Assembly (NCBI GenBank): GCA_035319765.1
Contig: DATHCB010000148.1
Location: 3,659 to 67,658, forward strand
DNA from: DATHCB01 sp035319765
GTDB lineage: Archaea > Thermoproteota > Bathyarchaeia > Bathyarchaeales > SOJC01
Reading direction: 5' to 3'
DNA length: 64,000 bases
Part shown: positions 17,901 to 25,962 of the stretch, piece after piece
Position numbering within the stretch: the first letter of the stretch is position 1
How the letters are laid out: every line of letters begins with the position of its first letter
The notes under the pieces: model-generated
Database searches by the model: none
Told to the model about the DNA's origin: nothing
The model's input: only the letters and a program-made list of their open reading frames with translations
Program-made: the position numbers and the translations under genes

Positions 17901-18157
17901 CAGGATTATGGGCTGTTACCGTGAACGGAACGTCAATCTCCTATAGCACGATCACAGTTTCGAACTACACCTACATCTACTTCACGTATCATCAAAGCAC
18001 AGAAATGGTCAAGATAACGAGCACAAGCGCAGTCCCAGAATTCCAGCCCTATATGCTGCTGCCCCTGTTCATGATAATAACATTGCTCGGCGCCATGATC
18101 TTCAAGAGGAAGCAAAACGTGAAAAAGCTCACTATCGCGCGTGGGCAAAATCCTTGA
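14924..18157 (+). CDS. giant NosD-like beta-helix surface protein with PEFQP anchor
   Basis: 1077 residues. A signal peptide (IASSVIIALLFLSLCAFAF to AKAQS) nearly matches that of the paralogue at 6301. Dozens of PbH1 repeats with SSGNTLSGNNITAN-type turns form a long right-handed beta-helix. A module of about 500 bp (starting SGNVMA, with ALSDFVNYVDASNLVDGKPV and VNCKNVTVQGLTLT) occurs twice, at about 16060-16560 and 16684-17185, and once in the paralogue. The C-terminus repeats GGNYWSDY, DRYPLMAPF, an Ig-like domain and VPEFQPYMLLPLFMI with a basic tail. Likely a large surface fibre or adhesin. The start may also be ATG 14930 or TTG 14933. Confidence 0.85.
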   Translation: MGMLRRIASSVIIALLFLSLCAFAFDVRSAKAQSGTIYINPDGSITPSTANITTHNDVTYAFTGNNYLPIIVNRSNIIIDGRGHTLQASGETGLLLTHMSNVTIKNITITDSSYAIDLYYSSGNTLSDNTITANSGVGIYLVQSSNNTLSANDVTRNGLSGIFLLSSSDNVLSGNNITANSEDGIQLVSLSDNNILYHNDIEANTNWGIALSNSSSNVLSDNNIGENLLDGIFIHSSSNCMIDGNNVTANAFDGIDLEPSSNCTISGNNITSNSYYGVYLDSSSGNTLSGNNITANGWGIDLESSDGNTFSGNNVAGNSYGIFLDYSSGNTFSGNNITRNTGYYGLFLWSSSGNVLSGNNVVNNTGGDGIFLDYSSGNVLSGNVMAGNFANFGVYGVALSDFVNYVDASNLVDGKPVCYLVNQSNTMISPQTYPEGVGYVGLVNCKNVTVQGLTLTKNGQGLLLANATDSKITGNDVTANGGDGVDLWYSSGNVLSGNDITNNGEEGVYLNSSSNCSVSGNNITNNDDCGISIDSSNYNTISRNNVTANSDDGIDLFSFDNNNTLSSNDVTANSIHGILLSYSSGNVLSGNVMANNTYNFGVIVGIGCVLSDFVNYVDASNLVNGKPICYLINQSNVVIGPQTYPKSVGYLGLVNCNNVTVQGLTLTRNGQGVLLANTTDSKITDNNLNANSNDGVDLWHSSGNVLSDNNMTNNGAYGVYLQSSSNCSVSENNITNNFYCGVSIDSSNYTTVSGNNVTNSSDCITLASSDNNTLSGNNVTANSGFGITFFFSDNNTLSGNNIMASSWYGIYFDASSGNVLSGNNATANGIGVCFYLSDNNTLSDNNVANNEQGVYLGASSDNTFFHNNFINNTQHVQSDGSPNTWDNGYPSGGNYWSDYQTAYPSAAENDSSGIWNMPYNVSSGNVDRYPLMAPFKSFNVAWNNQAYSVDTDSNSTLSNFIFNATTKTLSFDATGTRGTVGLCRVAIPLSLMSGLWAVTVNGTSISYSTITVSNYTYIYFTYHQSTEMVKITSTSAVPEFQPYMLLPLFMIITLLGAMIFKRKQNVKKLTIARGQNP

Positions 18158-18304
18158 ACCCGTAAAAGCATAAATCTTAACTCTAACGACACCGCACTTC
18201 TCCAAGGGGCCACGAAACTGCCGAGAAGAGATGTTGTGAAGTACATATCGTTCTCATTGCTAGCACAAAATGAGTACGCGACGCTCCTTACACATGTTGA
18301 TTGC

Positions 18305-18346
18305 CTACGGTTGGGTTGGGATAAAACTTTACCCCCAACCTAACCT
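18305..18346. repeat. inverted repeat around GGGATAAAACTTTACCC
   Basis: GGTTGGGTTGGGATAAAACT with TTACCCCCAACCTAACC: arms of about 17 bp almost fully complementary. It lies between the giant beta-helix gene and the next gene; the rest of 18158-18435 is plain. Confidence 0.7.
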
Positions 18347-18435
18347 TTCATCTGAATTCTGTATTCATAATCTATTTTGCGGACATCAACTTCTGAAGTA
18401 ATTAGAATGGGACTGGCGAACGCAGAGGAAATGAC

Positions 18436-18885
18436 TTGCAGAAAGCAGAGACTAACAAGCATGCTATTTCGCCAAAACTATTCGCTATTCTGTATCTTGT
18501 CGTGGTTTGCGGAGTATTCGTGGGCTGGTGGGCTGTCGGCATGTGGTGGATAAACCTGAACCAACCCAATTTTGGGCCAGCTAAAATAGATCAATTCCAA
18601 GTGAAATCGGTGACGTTCTTCGGCACCGCTCCCAATTACACAGCGATCAACATGACGATTCAAAATACGAGAAGCCCGTCGTGGACGATTGCCACTCCAG
18701 CTTATGTTAACTCACTCACAAATGTACCTCTAATTTCTATAGGCAACAAAGGCAATCTCAACTGTACTAGCGGCAAAACCATCCGTATCTCTCTCACAAC
18801 TCCATGCACGAGCGGAAACCAGTACAGCGTAACCCTCTTTGTGACAGATGGCAACAAGATAACCTACGTTGCCTATGCACCGTAG
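18436..18885 (+). CDS. single-helix membrane protein with extracellular domain
   Basis: 149 residues: a cytoplasmic stub, one membrane helix (LFAILYLVVVCGVFVGWWAV), then about 100 residues of beta-rich sequence with several NxT sites and two cysteines (LNCTSG, TPCTSG) that could pair. The sequence FGTAPNYTAINMTIQNTRSP suggests an Ig-like fold. The TTG start follows GAGGAA at 18426. The TAG stop is followed by TCGCGCG. It is the last gene of the surface-protein run. No named family. Confidence 0.65.
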   Translation: MQKAETNKHAISPKLFAILYLVVVCGVFVGWWAVGMWWINLNQPNFGPAKIDQFQVKSVTFFGTAPNYTAINMTIQNTRSPSWTIATPAYVNSLTNVPLISIGNKGNLNCTSGKTIRISLTTPCTSGNQYSVTLFVTDGNKITYVAYAP

Positions 18886-18986
18886 TCGCGCGTGCTATCT
18901 TGGGCATTCTCCAAAAAACTTGGAACAAGTGCACGCTAACCGCAAGACTCCTTAAATATCCTCGTGTCGTGTGCGCGAGGTCAATC

Positions 18987-19033
18987 GTTTCTTCGTCCTG
19001 ATGCCGCGCGCGCGACTGGTCAGGTTAGGAAAC
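18987..19033. repeat. imperfect inverted repeat around GCGCGCGCG
   Basis: GTTTCTTCGTCCTGA (18987-19001) and TCAGGTTAGGAAAC (19020-19033) pair except for a few positions; GCGCGCGCG lies between. Part of the gene-less 18886-19342. Confidence 0.45.
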
Positions 19034-19162
19034 AAGAATTGTGGAATTGTGAACTCTCTTGACTGTTTTGGCGCTCCATGAAAATATTAGCCTGTTGATT
19101 TAACTTAAATGCAAAATTGATTAGAAAAACGTAAACTCTAATAAGCTGGATTTCGAACAGAG

Positions 19163-19244
19163 TATATAAGGGGATGAAAGCAAGGTTGAATTGGTTTAGA
19201 ATTTCTCCTATCTCTAATCCGAGGTAAACTTTGCTCTCATCCCC
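19163..19244. other. TATA-like box followed by a long stem
   Basis: TATATAAG (19163-19170) overlaps the base of an 18-bp arm (19170-19187) that pairs at 16 of 18 positions with 19227-19244 (GGGGATGA... against ...TCATCCCC). An inner stem GGTTTAGA/TCTAATCC (19193-19200/19213-19220) extends it. If the TATA drives transcription about 25 bp downstream, the left arm is untranscribed, so this may be a DNA operator rather than an RNA. Confidence 0.35.
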
Positions 19245-19342
19245 GTGAGACCTGCTTGTTATTTAGTTCATGGTTACGTAAAAGGCTTGTGAAATGATCT
19301 TCTAGAACATCTGTCTGCATCATGTGTGCCCATGTTCTGGTG

Positions 19343-20398
19343 TTAGTTTCCTCGTTCTATTAGGAGCCTCTCGAGTTTTGATCGGACTTCTTCCTTGTTC
19401 TTCGTTGCGAAGTACCATTTGATCGTTTTCTCGAAGCCTTCTTTGTAGTCGATTTTTGGTCTCCATCCTAGGAGCTTTTCAGATTTCTCCAAGCTGGCTG
19501 CTCTGGAGGCCGCTCCTTGTGGCTTGTCGAGATCGTGCAATATAGTCTTGGGTCTCCATCCCACTACCTTGAATATCAGTTCAGCGGCTTGGTCTATGGT
19601 GATCCTGTCGTCCCTGCCGGCGTTGATTGGAGTGCCGTCCTCTATTTTCTCTGAGGCCAGTATGAGCGCGTCCACTATGTCTTGGACATAGGTGAAGTTT
19701 CTGTCTTGTTTGCCCGTTCCCCAGATGACGAACGGATCAGCCCTGATGAACGCCCTCGCGATCAGCGATATGATCGCATGCGTCTCGTTTTCCCTAGGAC
19801 CATAAGCCGTGAATATTCTTACCGCCGACGTCTTCACGCTGTGCTCCCTGTGGTACGCTTTCAAGGCGGTCTCTCCCATCAGTTTAGCCCAGCCGTACTC
19901 TAGATCGGCAAGGGCTTTGTCCCTGACGAACGCGTCAGCATCCTCCTCTCGCAACAGGTAAGAAGATCCGACTTCATCCTGCAAAAAAGTCGGATACACA
20001 CAAGCAGAACTGGCGAAGCAAATTCTTTCTACCCCAGCCCTGAACGCCTCCTCGAACACCAGCTGATCCAGAATCATATTCGTGCAGCACTCAGCCGGAT
20101 GAAGATCAATGTACCCTCTTCCTCCGTGCAAGGCGGCCAAATGAAAAACAGTGTCAACATCCTTCATCACAGAACACGCGAAGCATTTGTCCTTGAGGTC
20201 GCCTTGCCGAACCTTCAGGTTGTCCGCTGTCCAAGTAGTCGAATCCGCTTGCTTCAATGAATACTCGAGATTAGCGAGCCTTCCACTTGAAAAATCATCA
20301 GCAACCGTCACGACAGCCCCATTCTTCAGCAACGTATCAATTAGGTGACTCCCTATGAAAGATGCCCCACCTGTAACGAGGATTTTAGCGCTAGACAT
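19343..20398 (-). CDS. NAD-dependent sugar epimerase, GDP-mannose 3,5-epimerase-like
   Basis: 351 residues of the extended SDR family. The NAD motif is TGGASFIGS at the N-terminus, the serine/tyrosine triad is in FASSACVYPTF and YGWAKLMGE, and RNFTYVQDIVDAL is the usual substrate-side motif. HLAALHGGRGYI and ASSACVYP resemble GDP-mannose 3,5-epimerases more than UDP-glucose epimerases; true substrate uncertain. I use ATG 20398; TTG 20401 directly precedes it. A TTAATATG box lies about 35 bp upstream. It opens the nucleotide-sugar and glycosyltransferase cluster and probably supplies a sugar for surface glycans. Confidence 0.8.
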   Translation of the reverse strand: MSSAKILVTGGASFIGSHLIDTLLKNGAVVTVADDFSSGRLANLEYSLKQADSTTWTADNLKVRQGDLKDKCFACSVMKDVDTVFHLAALHGGRGYIDLHPAECCTNMILDQLVFEEAFRAGVERICFASSACVYPTFLQDEVGSSYLLREEDADAFVRDKALADLEYGWAKLMGETALKAYHREHSVKTSAVRIFTAYGPRENETHAIISLIARAFIRADPFVIWGTGKQDRNFTYVQDIVDALILASEKIEDGTPINAGRDDRITIDQAAELIFKVVGWRPKTILHDLDKPQGAASRAASLEKSEKLLGWRPKIDYKEGFEKTIKWYFATKNKEEVRSKLERLLIERGN

Positions 20399-20668
20399 CA
20401 AGTCTCAGGATTGAACTATCTAGTGTCGTTTTAATATGTCTGCTGGATGTTTGTTATAGAAGATTAATGAGCTTGCTTCGACCCGTTTTCGCCTAGAAGC
20501 CTATGAGCTTTTTGAGCAGTGCACGCGGTTACTGAAAACTCAGTCTGGCGCGCGTGAGACCCAACTGCCGATAAAACCTGTACCGCTTATGACTAACGAC
20601 CTTTTTTTGCCGCGTAAACGTGCCGCTATAGAAGATTCTCTCTTTCTTTAATATTTTCAAGAATTAGG

Positions 20669-20872
20669 TCATATATCGTTTGCTGGTCTATCCTGAAAAC
20701 GTTGGTGCGACAGCGAAAGAGCGCTCCAGTATCTTTCAAGATTGCCTATGTCTAGACGTTTGTGGTCCTTTCTCAACTTGACAGCGTACACCCTCAAACC
20801 CCAATCGACAAGCATTTGGATGGCGTCGGTAAGCTGGATCTCCCCGCTCCTTCCTGGTTGAGTCTGCTCCAA
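20669..20872 (-). pseudogene. C-terminal fragment of a sugar-phosphate nucleotidyltransferase
   Basis: 67 codons, EQTQPGRSGEIQLTDAIQML followed by VYAVKLRKDHKRLDIGNLERYW. This matches the end of GalU/RmlA-type glucose-1-phosphate nucleotidyltransferases (GEIQLTDAI, then the DIGN motif), which are normally about 240-290 residues. The N-terminal catalytic GxGTRxxP domain is missing: the frame begins at the GCGCGCGC at 20873-20880. The enzyme is therefore broken here. Between 20402 and 20668 a plus-strand frame without a start codon (about 20458-20650) also runs across another GCGCGC. Confidence 0.7.
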
Positions 20873-20972
20873 GCGCGCGCTTAATGAGGCGGAGTGGGAA
20901 ATAGAACAATAAGTTTATGCACGCTAAAAACTAGTGAGATTGAGGTGATGAATTACGGAGACTAAGACTATT

Positions 20973-21959
20973 TTGGTCACTGGCGGAGCAGGGTTTTTGG
21001 GATCTTGGTTAGTCGATGAGCTAATCAAGAGAGGGCATAATGTAATCAGCGTTGATAGTTTACTGGGTGGCTACAGTAGGAATGTCAATAAGGACTGCGT
21101 TTTTTTGAAGATTGACCTCAGGAACAAGACTAAGGTTGATGTTGTCGTCAAGAAAGTTGACATAATTTTCCATCTTGCAGCTTATGCGGCAGAGGGTCAA
21201 TCCTTTTTTTCCCCAATTGCAATTAATGACATAAACATCACGCCCATGAACAACTTGCTTGTTGCAGGGGCTAACAGAAATTTAGAAAGATTTGTATTCA
21301 CTTCTTCCATGGCCGTTTATGGCAGGCAATCTATACCATTCAATGAAGAGATGTCTAGAAAACCCGTGGATCCTTATGGGGTAGGCAAAACCTATTGTGA
21401 AATGATGCTAGAAATATTTGCAAGAACTTATGGGTTTGAGCATGTCATAATTCGACCTCACAATGTATACGGTCCGAGGCAGAATATTGCGGATGCTTAC
21501 AGAAATGTTTTAGGCATATGGATGAACAGGATTCTTCGGGCCAAGCCACCAATAATCTTTGGAGACGGCGAACAGACGCGTGCCTTCTCGTACATAGAAG
21601 ATGTTAACCCAGCAATGGCTAATGCCGCTTCCTTCAAAGAGGCGGTTGGTCAAATAATTAATGTTGGAAGCGATGAAGTGGTTTCGATAAATAAAGCATG
21701 TTCGATAGTTTTGGAAGCAATGGGCAGCAACTTGAAACCAATTTTTATGGAAGAGAGACCAGGTGAAGTCAAACATGCCTATTGTACGGTCGAGAAATCC
21801 ATGAAACTCTTGCATTACGAGACTAAACATTCATTAAAGGAAGGAGTGACAAAAATGGTAGAATGGGCAAAACAGTTTGGTCCACAGGAACCTACATATA
21901 CGCTTCCTTTGGAAATTAACAAGAATGCTCCAGTAGTCTGGACAGGAAGGCTAATGTAG
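20973..21959 (+). CDS. NAD-dependent UDP-sugar epimerase-like protein (start uncertain)
   Basis: 328 residues from TTG 20973, extended SDR family: TGGAGFLGS, VFTSSMAVYG, YGVGKTYCE and FSYIEDV place it with UDP-glucose 4-epimerases. The family's first beta strand (KTILV) lies just upstream in frame without a normal start codon. GAGGTGATG at about 20943 begins a frame (ATGAATTACGG) that would reach it if one T were removed. Either TTG is used or a one-base frameshift lies here. The last 30 residues form an unusual tail. Cluster context suggests surface-glycan sugar supply. Confidence 0.8.
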   Translation: MVTGGAGFLGSWLVDELIKRGHNVISVDSLLGGYSRNVNKDCVFLKIDLRNKTKVDVVVKKVDIIFHLAAYAAEGQSFFSPIAINDINITPMNNLLVAGANRNLERFVFTSSMAVYGRQSIPFNEEMSRKPVDPYGVGKTYCEMMLEIFARTYGFEHVIIRPHNVYGPRQNIADAYRNVLGIWMNRILRAKPPIIFGDGEQTRAFSYIEDVNPAMANAASFKEAVGQIINVGSDEVVSINKACSIVLEAMGSNLKPIFMEERPGEVKHAYCTVEKSMKLLHYETKHSLKEGVTKMVEWAKQFGPQEPTYTLPLEINKNAPVVWTGRLM

Positions 21960-21992
21960 CCTACATACTTGCGCGTTAGAATTTTGGGCGGG

Positions 21993-22192
21993 CATGAGCG
22001 CCAAGTTTAGAGACCTGAGCAAAGTCAATGAGGATCAGCATAACCGAGTCATCTTCAAGAAGAAGGAGAGTTTTGAGAGATTTCTGGGAAGGACCTGAAC
22101 CTTTTGCTTAGCAAGAACTTTTGAGAAAGATTAGGAAAGGGGTTATTCTTGACTTCGGCTGTGGCAGAGGAATTGGCATAAGGCGTTTTAGC
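21993..22192 (+). pseudogene. decayed SAM-dependent methyltransferase fragment
   Basis: An ATG at 21993 opens 34 codons (MSAKFRDLSKVNEDQHNRVI); the coding sense then moves to another frame, RDFWEGPEPFA, a TAG, then QELLRKIRKGVILDFGCGRG. The last is methyltransferase motif I, followed by IGIRRF. The sequence ends at GCGCGC (22191-22196), where the convergent gene's stop lies. At least one frameshift, one nonsense codon and loss of the whole 3' part. Confidence 0.6.
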
Positions 22193-22195
22193 GCG

Positions 22196-24334
22196 CTACC
22201 TACCTTGTAGTATGACTGGGTTTCCCCAGTATGCCCAATCGTGGTAGGCGTTCCCATTAGGTCCTGAATTGTCAGCAAAACATATGGTGACGTTCTGGCC
22301 GGCGTACTGATTCAAGTTTATTTCATAGTTGAGCCAATTTCTATCCTCAATATTCTCTCGCGGATTAATTAGTTTAGAGAATATCAAATTAGAGCTTTGA
22401 TTGTCTATTATGAATATTTCAAACTGAACTCCCTCTTCGTTACTTGTTTCCCAGACAGAAGGGTCAATCGCTATACTGAATTTGAGTGTCGAATTTTGAG
22501 GTATATTAACATTAGAATAGCTGATGTAGGAGTTGGGAATAAACGACCCATTACCCGGAAGAGGCTGCTGGAAAATAGACACTTGCGTTTCGTTATTCAC
22601 TGTTAAAGAAGCAACGTAAGGCATGAATATCGATTCATTTCCAAAAGTCTGCTCTGTACTTCCTTTTCCCCCGCTTTGTAAATCATATTCCAATGTCGCA
22701 TTAGAGAATTGTTGAACAAAACTATAGAAAGCCCATTCTCCCTGTGTGTTATACTTACTAAATATGTTAGCTCCGTCGATGCTTTCAACATATGAATATT
22801 TGTTCAAAGTGATATCAACGATGGAGTCATTTACTCCTTGAAGGCCAGTAAGATTTGGCCAGAAGAGAACAATATAATCAAAGTCGCCGTCATTAACCAT
22901 ATTCACTATTCTTTGGTACTCTTCACTTGGGATATTTTCATTAACCGGATTTCGCACTGAGACATACTCGCTAGTGAAGTTGTGACCTGACAGCCAATAA
23001 ATAGTTGCAGCTCCCCAATTTGACCAGACCAGAATTTCATTGCCTTTTGGCGTGTTAGCATTAAGAAAGTTAGCAACTTTTAGTTGCTGATTGTAATTCG
23101 TCATGGCTATATCGCCTGAGGCGGACCAACTAATAAACTCCCAATTCATATTTGAATCAGGATACTGATAGGCTGACAGAAAGAAGGCAGGTACAAAAGA
23201 TATTATCAATAGAGCAATGAGTAGAACGCCAGCGATATTTTTCGTATTTCCCTTTGGAAACGTTGAGATAGAACACACTGCGACACTTGCAAGAATTGAA
23301 GCTGGTGCGATCAAGATTGCATAATGATGACTGAAGTTCGGAGGTATGCTGGCGGCAAGAAAAAGCAGAAGCGTCAAAGTCAAGGCAAAGATGCCAGACT
23401 TGGCATAGTATTTCTTTTGATATAGGCATACTATGGCTCCGAAAATGGCAAAAAGCCATAATGGTAGACCCTCAAAAATTGTCAAAAACTGAATGCCAAA
23501 AAGCTGAATGCCAGAGAGCGCATTAGCAGTTGATAAATAAAGGTTTCCCGGAAGGTAAAAAAGAAAATAATTTCGAATGAACGAAGAGAGGATACCTTGG
23601 TTCCAGAAGTAAATAAAGAACACTGCAAAAAGCAAAATTGCGCCTGCGACCAATGACAACATGTTAATTACCAAGCCTTTAACGAAATGAAGCCTAGTTT
23701 CTAAGCTCCTTTTGGAGGGATCACGGGAAAAAATGAGCATAATTAGAAGAAAGACGATAATTATGAATTGGCTTTGCATTATGAAGAAAGCAGCCGATGC
23801 CATAAATCCAGAAATGAACAATGCAATTCGTCTTTTGCTTTTTAGAAACTTGTTGCAAAAATAGATAGAAAATATGACGAAAGGTATGGAAGCAGACTCA
23901 ACCATTACCATTTGAGCTTCGAAAGCGGGTGCATTCATAAATACCCCATAAAACAGGGCTGAAATGAGCCCCACTTTTCTACCGAACCAGTCCTTAACGA
24001 AGAGATACAAGACTACAATCGACAACAAAAATAATACATCATTCATCAGCCGAATAGGTATTATAGTATTGCCAAAAACAGAGATGGGTATCCTCTCCAA
24101 AAATGATAAAAGTAATCCTTTGGTAATGATGATATTAGAAAATGGTTTGTACCCTAGATTCCACAACCAAGCGGCGTAAGCGGAATACCCCTCGTCTCCC
24201 TCAATCGTGGTTTGAAGCCACAGCAGCCTAAGAATAAAGGAAAAAACCACTACGCCAATCAAAATTCTGTGTTCTCTGAAAAATAGAAGGATAGAATCTT
24301 TGTACCCTTTTCTTTCAACCGTGCATACACTCAT
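22196..24334 (-). CDS. membrane glycosyltransferase of the PMT/ArnT (GT39-like) type
   Basis: 712 residues. About ten membrane helices fill the first 400 residues. The first loop carries TTIEGDEGYSAYAAW, whose acidic DE pair is the catalytic signature of PMT_2/ArnT-type enzymes that use polyprenyl-phosphate sugars. The remaining 300 residues form an extracytoplasmic beta-rich domain with many NxS/T sites and an end like a carbohydrate-binding jelly-roll (NVTICFADNSGPNG). Inference: transfers lipid-linked sugars onto surface proteins or glycans. The TAG stop is followed at once by CGCGC, where a convergent methyltransferase remnant also ends. Confidence 0.75.
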   Translation of the reverse strand: MSVCTVERKGYKDSILLFFREHRILIGVVVFSFILRLLWLQTTIEGDEGYSAYAAWLWNLGYKPFSNIIITKGLLLSFLERIPISVFGNTIIPIRLMNDVLFLLSIVVLYLFVKDWFGRKVGLISALFYGVFMNAPAFEAQMVMVESASIPFVIFSIYFCNKFLKSKRRIALFISGFMASAAFFIMQSQFIIIVFLLIMLIFSRDPSKRSLETRLHFVKGLVINMLSLVAGAILLFAVFFIYFWNQGILSSFIRNYFLFYLPGNLYLSTANALSGIQLFGIQFLTIFEGLPLWLFAIFGAIVCLYQKKYYAKSGIFALTLTLLLFLAASIPPNFSHHYAILIAPASILASVAVCSISTFPKGNTKNIAGVLLIALLIISFVPAFFLSAYQYPDSNMNWEFISWSASGDIAMTNYNQQLKVANFLNANTPKGNEILVWSNWGAATIYWLSGHNFTSEYVSVRNPVNENIPSEEYQRIVNMVNDGDFDYIVLFWPNLTGLQGVNDSIVDITLNKYSYVESIDGANIFSKYNTQGEWAFYSFVQQFSNATLEYDLQSGGKGSTEQTFGNESIFMPYVASLTVNNETQVSIFQQPLPGNGSFIPNSYISYSNVNIPQNSTLKFSIAIDPSVWETSNEEGVQFEIFIIDNQSSNLIFSKLINPRENIEDRNWLNYEINLNQYAGQNVTICFADNSGPNGNAYHDWAYWGNPVILQGR

Positions 24335-24335
24335 C

Positions 24336-24536
24336 TTATACTCTTACTCCCAAGAAGTAGATACCTGCGGCAAGCGCGCGCTTTGGGAGTGTGAGACGCC
24401 TGTCACTTCCACCGACACGTAGTATCCTTGCCTTCAAACCAACTTTTGATAATAACTCTAAAGATGTTGGCTTGAATCTATGGAAACTCCCATAATGAGC
24501 TTCGATTTTTATTCCTTTTATCATTCGCCTGTTCAT
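24336..24536 (-). CDS. short hypothetical protein, likely truncated
   Basis: 66 residues; its start overlaps the stop of the GT4 gene (ATGA, 24533-24536), indicating an operon. The first 50 residues (KIEAHYGSFHRFKPTSLELL, then KVGLKARILRVGGSDRRL) look like the start of a real protein. The last 17 codons run through GCGCGCGC (24374-24381) in frame. ACTCCCAA (24346-24353) and TTGGGAGT (24383-24390) form a perfect inverted repeat around that site. I suspect the original gene was cut there and now ends in new sequence. No family recognised. Confidence 0.4.
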   Translation of the reverse strand: MNRRMIKGIKIEAHYGSFHRFKPTSLELLSKVGLKARILRVGGSDRRLTLPKRALAAGIYFLGVRV

Positions 24537-25774
24537 GATCTTGTTTCCATGCAGAAAGCAACTTCGTATGCTTCTTCCACGACTGAAACCAGTTTGTTCC
24601 AGTTAAAGAAATGCCATACCCTCTTTTGTGCATTATTCCCAAGTTTTCTTCTTAATTCAGTGTCTTCAAGCACTCTTATTACGCTCTGAGCGAACGTTTC
24701 GAGATCTTCTGGTTCCACCAATATACCTGATTTTCCATCCTGAATGTATTCTGCGATCTGTCCGACTTTATCAGCTACAATAGCTTTGCCCAAGCTCATG
24801 AGTTCCACAAGTTTTCCAGGACACTTGGCCCTGTTCAAAAGCGTATCCTTTAACGGGTAAATTGCTACATCGCCAATCGTCAAATATGAGGGCAGTTTGT
24901 CGACTCCAATCCATCCCACTAGGACAAGGCATTCTCTTAGTCCCTTCTCTTCAGCCAGTCGCCGAAACTCGTCATCTGCACGAAGCTCACCTTTGCCTAC
25001 GACAAAAACAGTCAAATTTCCCAATTTGTCTTTTGCAATCTTCAATATATTAATAACTTTTCTGACATTGAGCTCAGAAAATTTCGTCCACAACAGGATT
25101 ACACGTTTGTCTTTCAAGCCATATGCCTCGCTTATAGCTTCGACAAGAGACCTGTCACCGGGCGGTTCAAATCGATGAGGCCCGTTTGGCAGATAGAAGA
25201 CCCTACCCTGAGAAACACCTAAACTCCAGACCAGACTTTGAAGAGTTTTGCTAGCAGTCGTAATGACGTTGACATGCTTTAGAAGCCAGTCTTGCTGACG
25301 TTTCACAAGCTTGTAACGAATTCCGCTTTTTTGCGTTAGGAATTCATCATAGAAACCTCCGTACCCAAACCAATCATCAACATCTAGCACTATTGGAATC
25401 TTTATTAATTTGAGTCGCTTGCGCGCCGATAGAAGCATAGCGCAAAGCCCACTAATCCCAACTGGAACAAATACATGTATCAGGTCAGGGTTAAGTTCAA
25501 GCGCTTTCTTAACGACACTGTTTGCGATCGACACATGCTTTACCAGAGGCGATCTTCTGATATTAAATCCCTTAGGAATATGGACATTGTAAATCTTGAC
25601 GCCTCTCAAACTATATTCTTTACCGGACTCAGATATGTTATCATACGGAGGCAAGACTATACTAACCGAATGACCTCTTGAAAGCAACGCTTCTGCCAAC
25701 GGCACCATTCTCACTGGTACCGTGCCGTTTGGATAGATAGCGTAAGGTCCAACCATGACAACTTTTCTTGCCAA
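24533..25774 (-). CDS. GT4-family glycosyltransferase
   Basis: 413 residues with the GT-B fold. The N-terminal half begins VVMVGPYAIYPNGTVPVRMV and includes the LAEALLSRGHSVSIV donor-side helix typical of GT4 enzymes. The C-terminal half has VGKGELR, LPSYLTIGDVAIYPL and the retaining EX7E region (CPGKLVELMSLGKAIVA). A cytoplasmic enzyme adding a sugar from a nucleotide donor to a lipid- or protein-linked glycan; specificity unknown. Upstream 25775-25962 holds an AATCCA/TGGATT inverted repeat around GCGCGCGC (25941-25948) but no gene. Confidence 0.85.
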   Translation of the reverse strand: MARKVVMVGPYAIYPNGTVPVRMVPLAEALLSRGHSVSIVLPPYDNISESGKEYSLRGVKIYNVHIPKGFNIRRSPLVKHVSIANSVVKKALELNPDLIHVFVPVGISGLCAMLLSARKRLKLIKIPIVLDVDDWFGYGGFYDEFLTQKSGIRYKLVKRQQDWLLKHVNVITTASKTLQSLVWSLGVSQGRVFYLPNGPHRFEPPGDRSLVEAISEAYGLKDKRVILLWTKFSELNVRKVINILKIAKDKLGNLTVFVVGKGELRADDEFRRLAEEKGLRECLVLVGWIGVDKLPSYLTIGDVAIYPLKDTLLNRAKCPGKLVELMSLGKAIVADKVGQIAEYIQDGKSGILVEPEDLETFAQSVIRVLEDTELRRKLGNNAQKRVWHFFNWNKLVSVVEEAYEVAFCMETRS

Positions 25775-25931
25775 TGTCTAGCACCATATGAAACAAGCAT
25801 ATTCCTATGTGATCGCTTGTATAAAATCATGACCGCAACAGTATTTCTTCGGCTTGCAACTGGCGAGCACTATTCATCAATGCAGTTTATTGGCAGATGA
25901 GGCTGCCATAATGGCCAATACGGCAACGCAT

Positions 25932-25960
25932 AATCCAGAAGCGCGCGCACACTTTGGATT
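25932..25960. repeat. small inverted repeat around GCGCGCGC
   Basis: AATCCA (25932-25937) and TGGATT (25955-25960) flank GCGCGCGC at 25941-25948, just downstream of the GT2 gene's stop. Confidence 0.4.
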
Positions 25961-25962
25961 TA

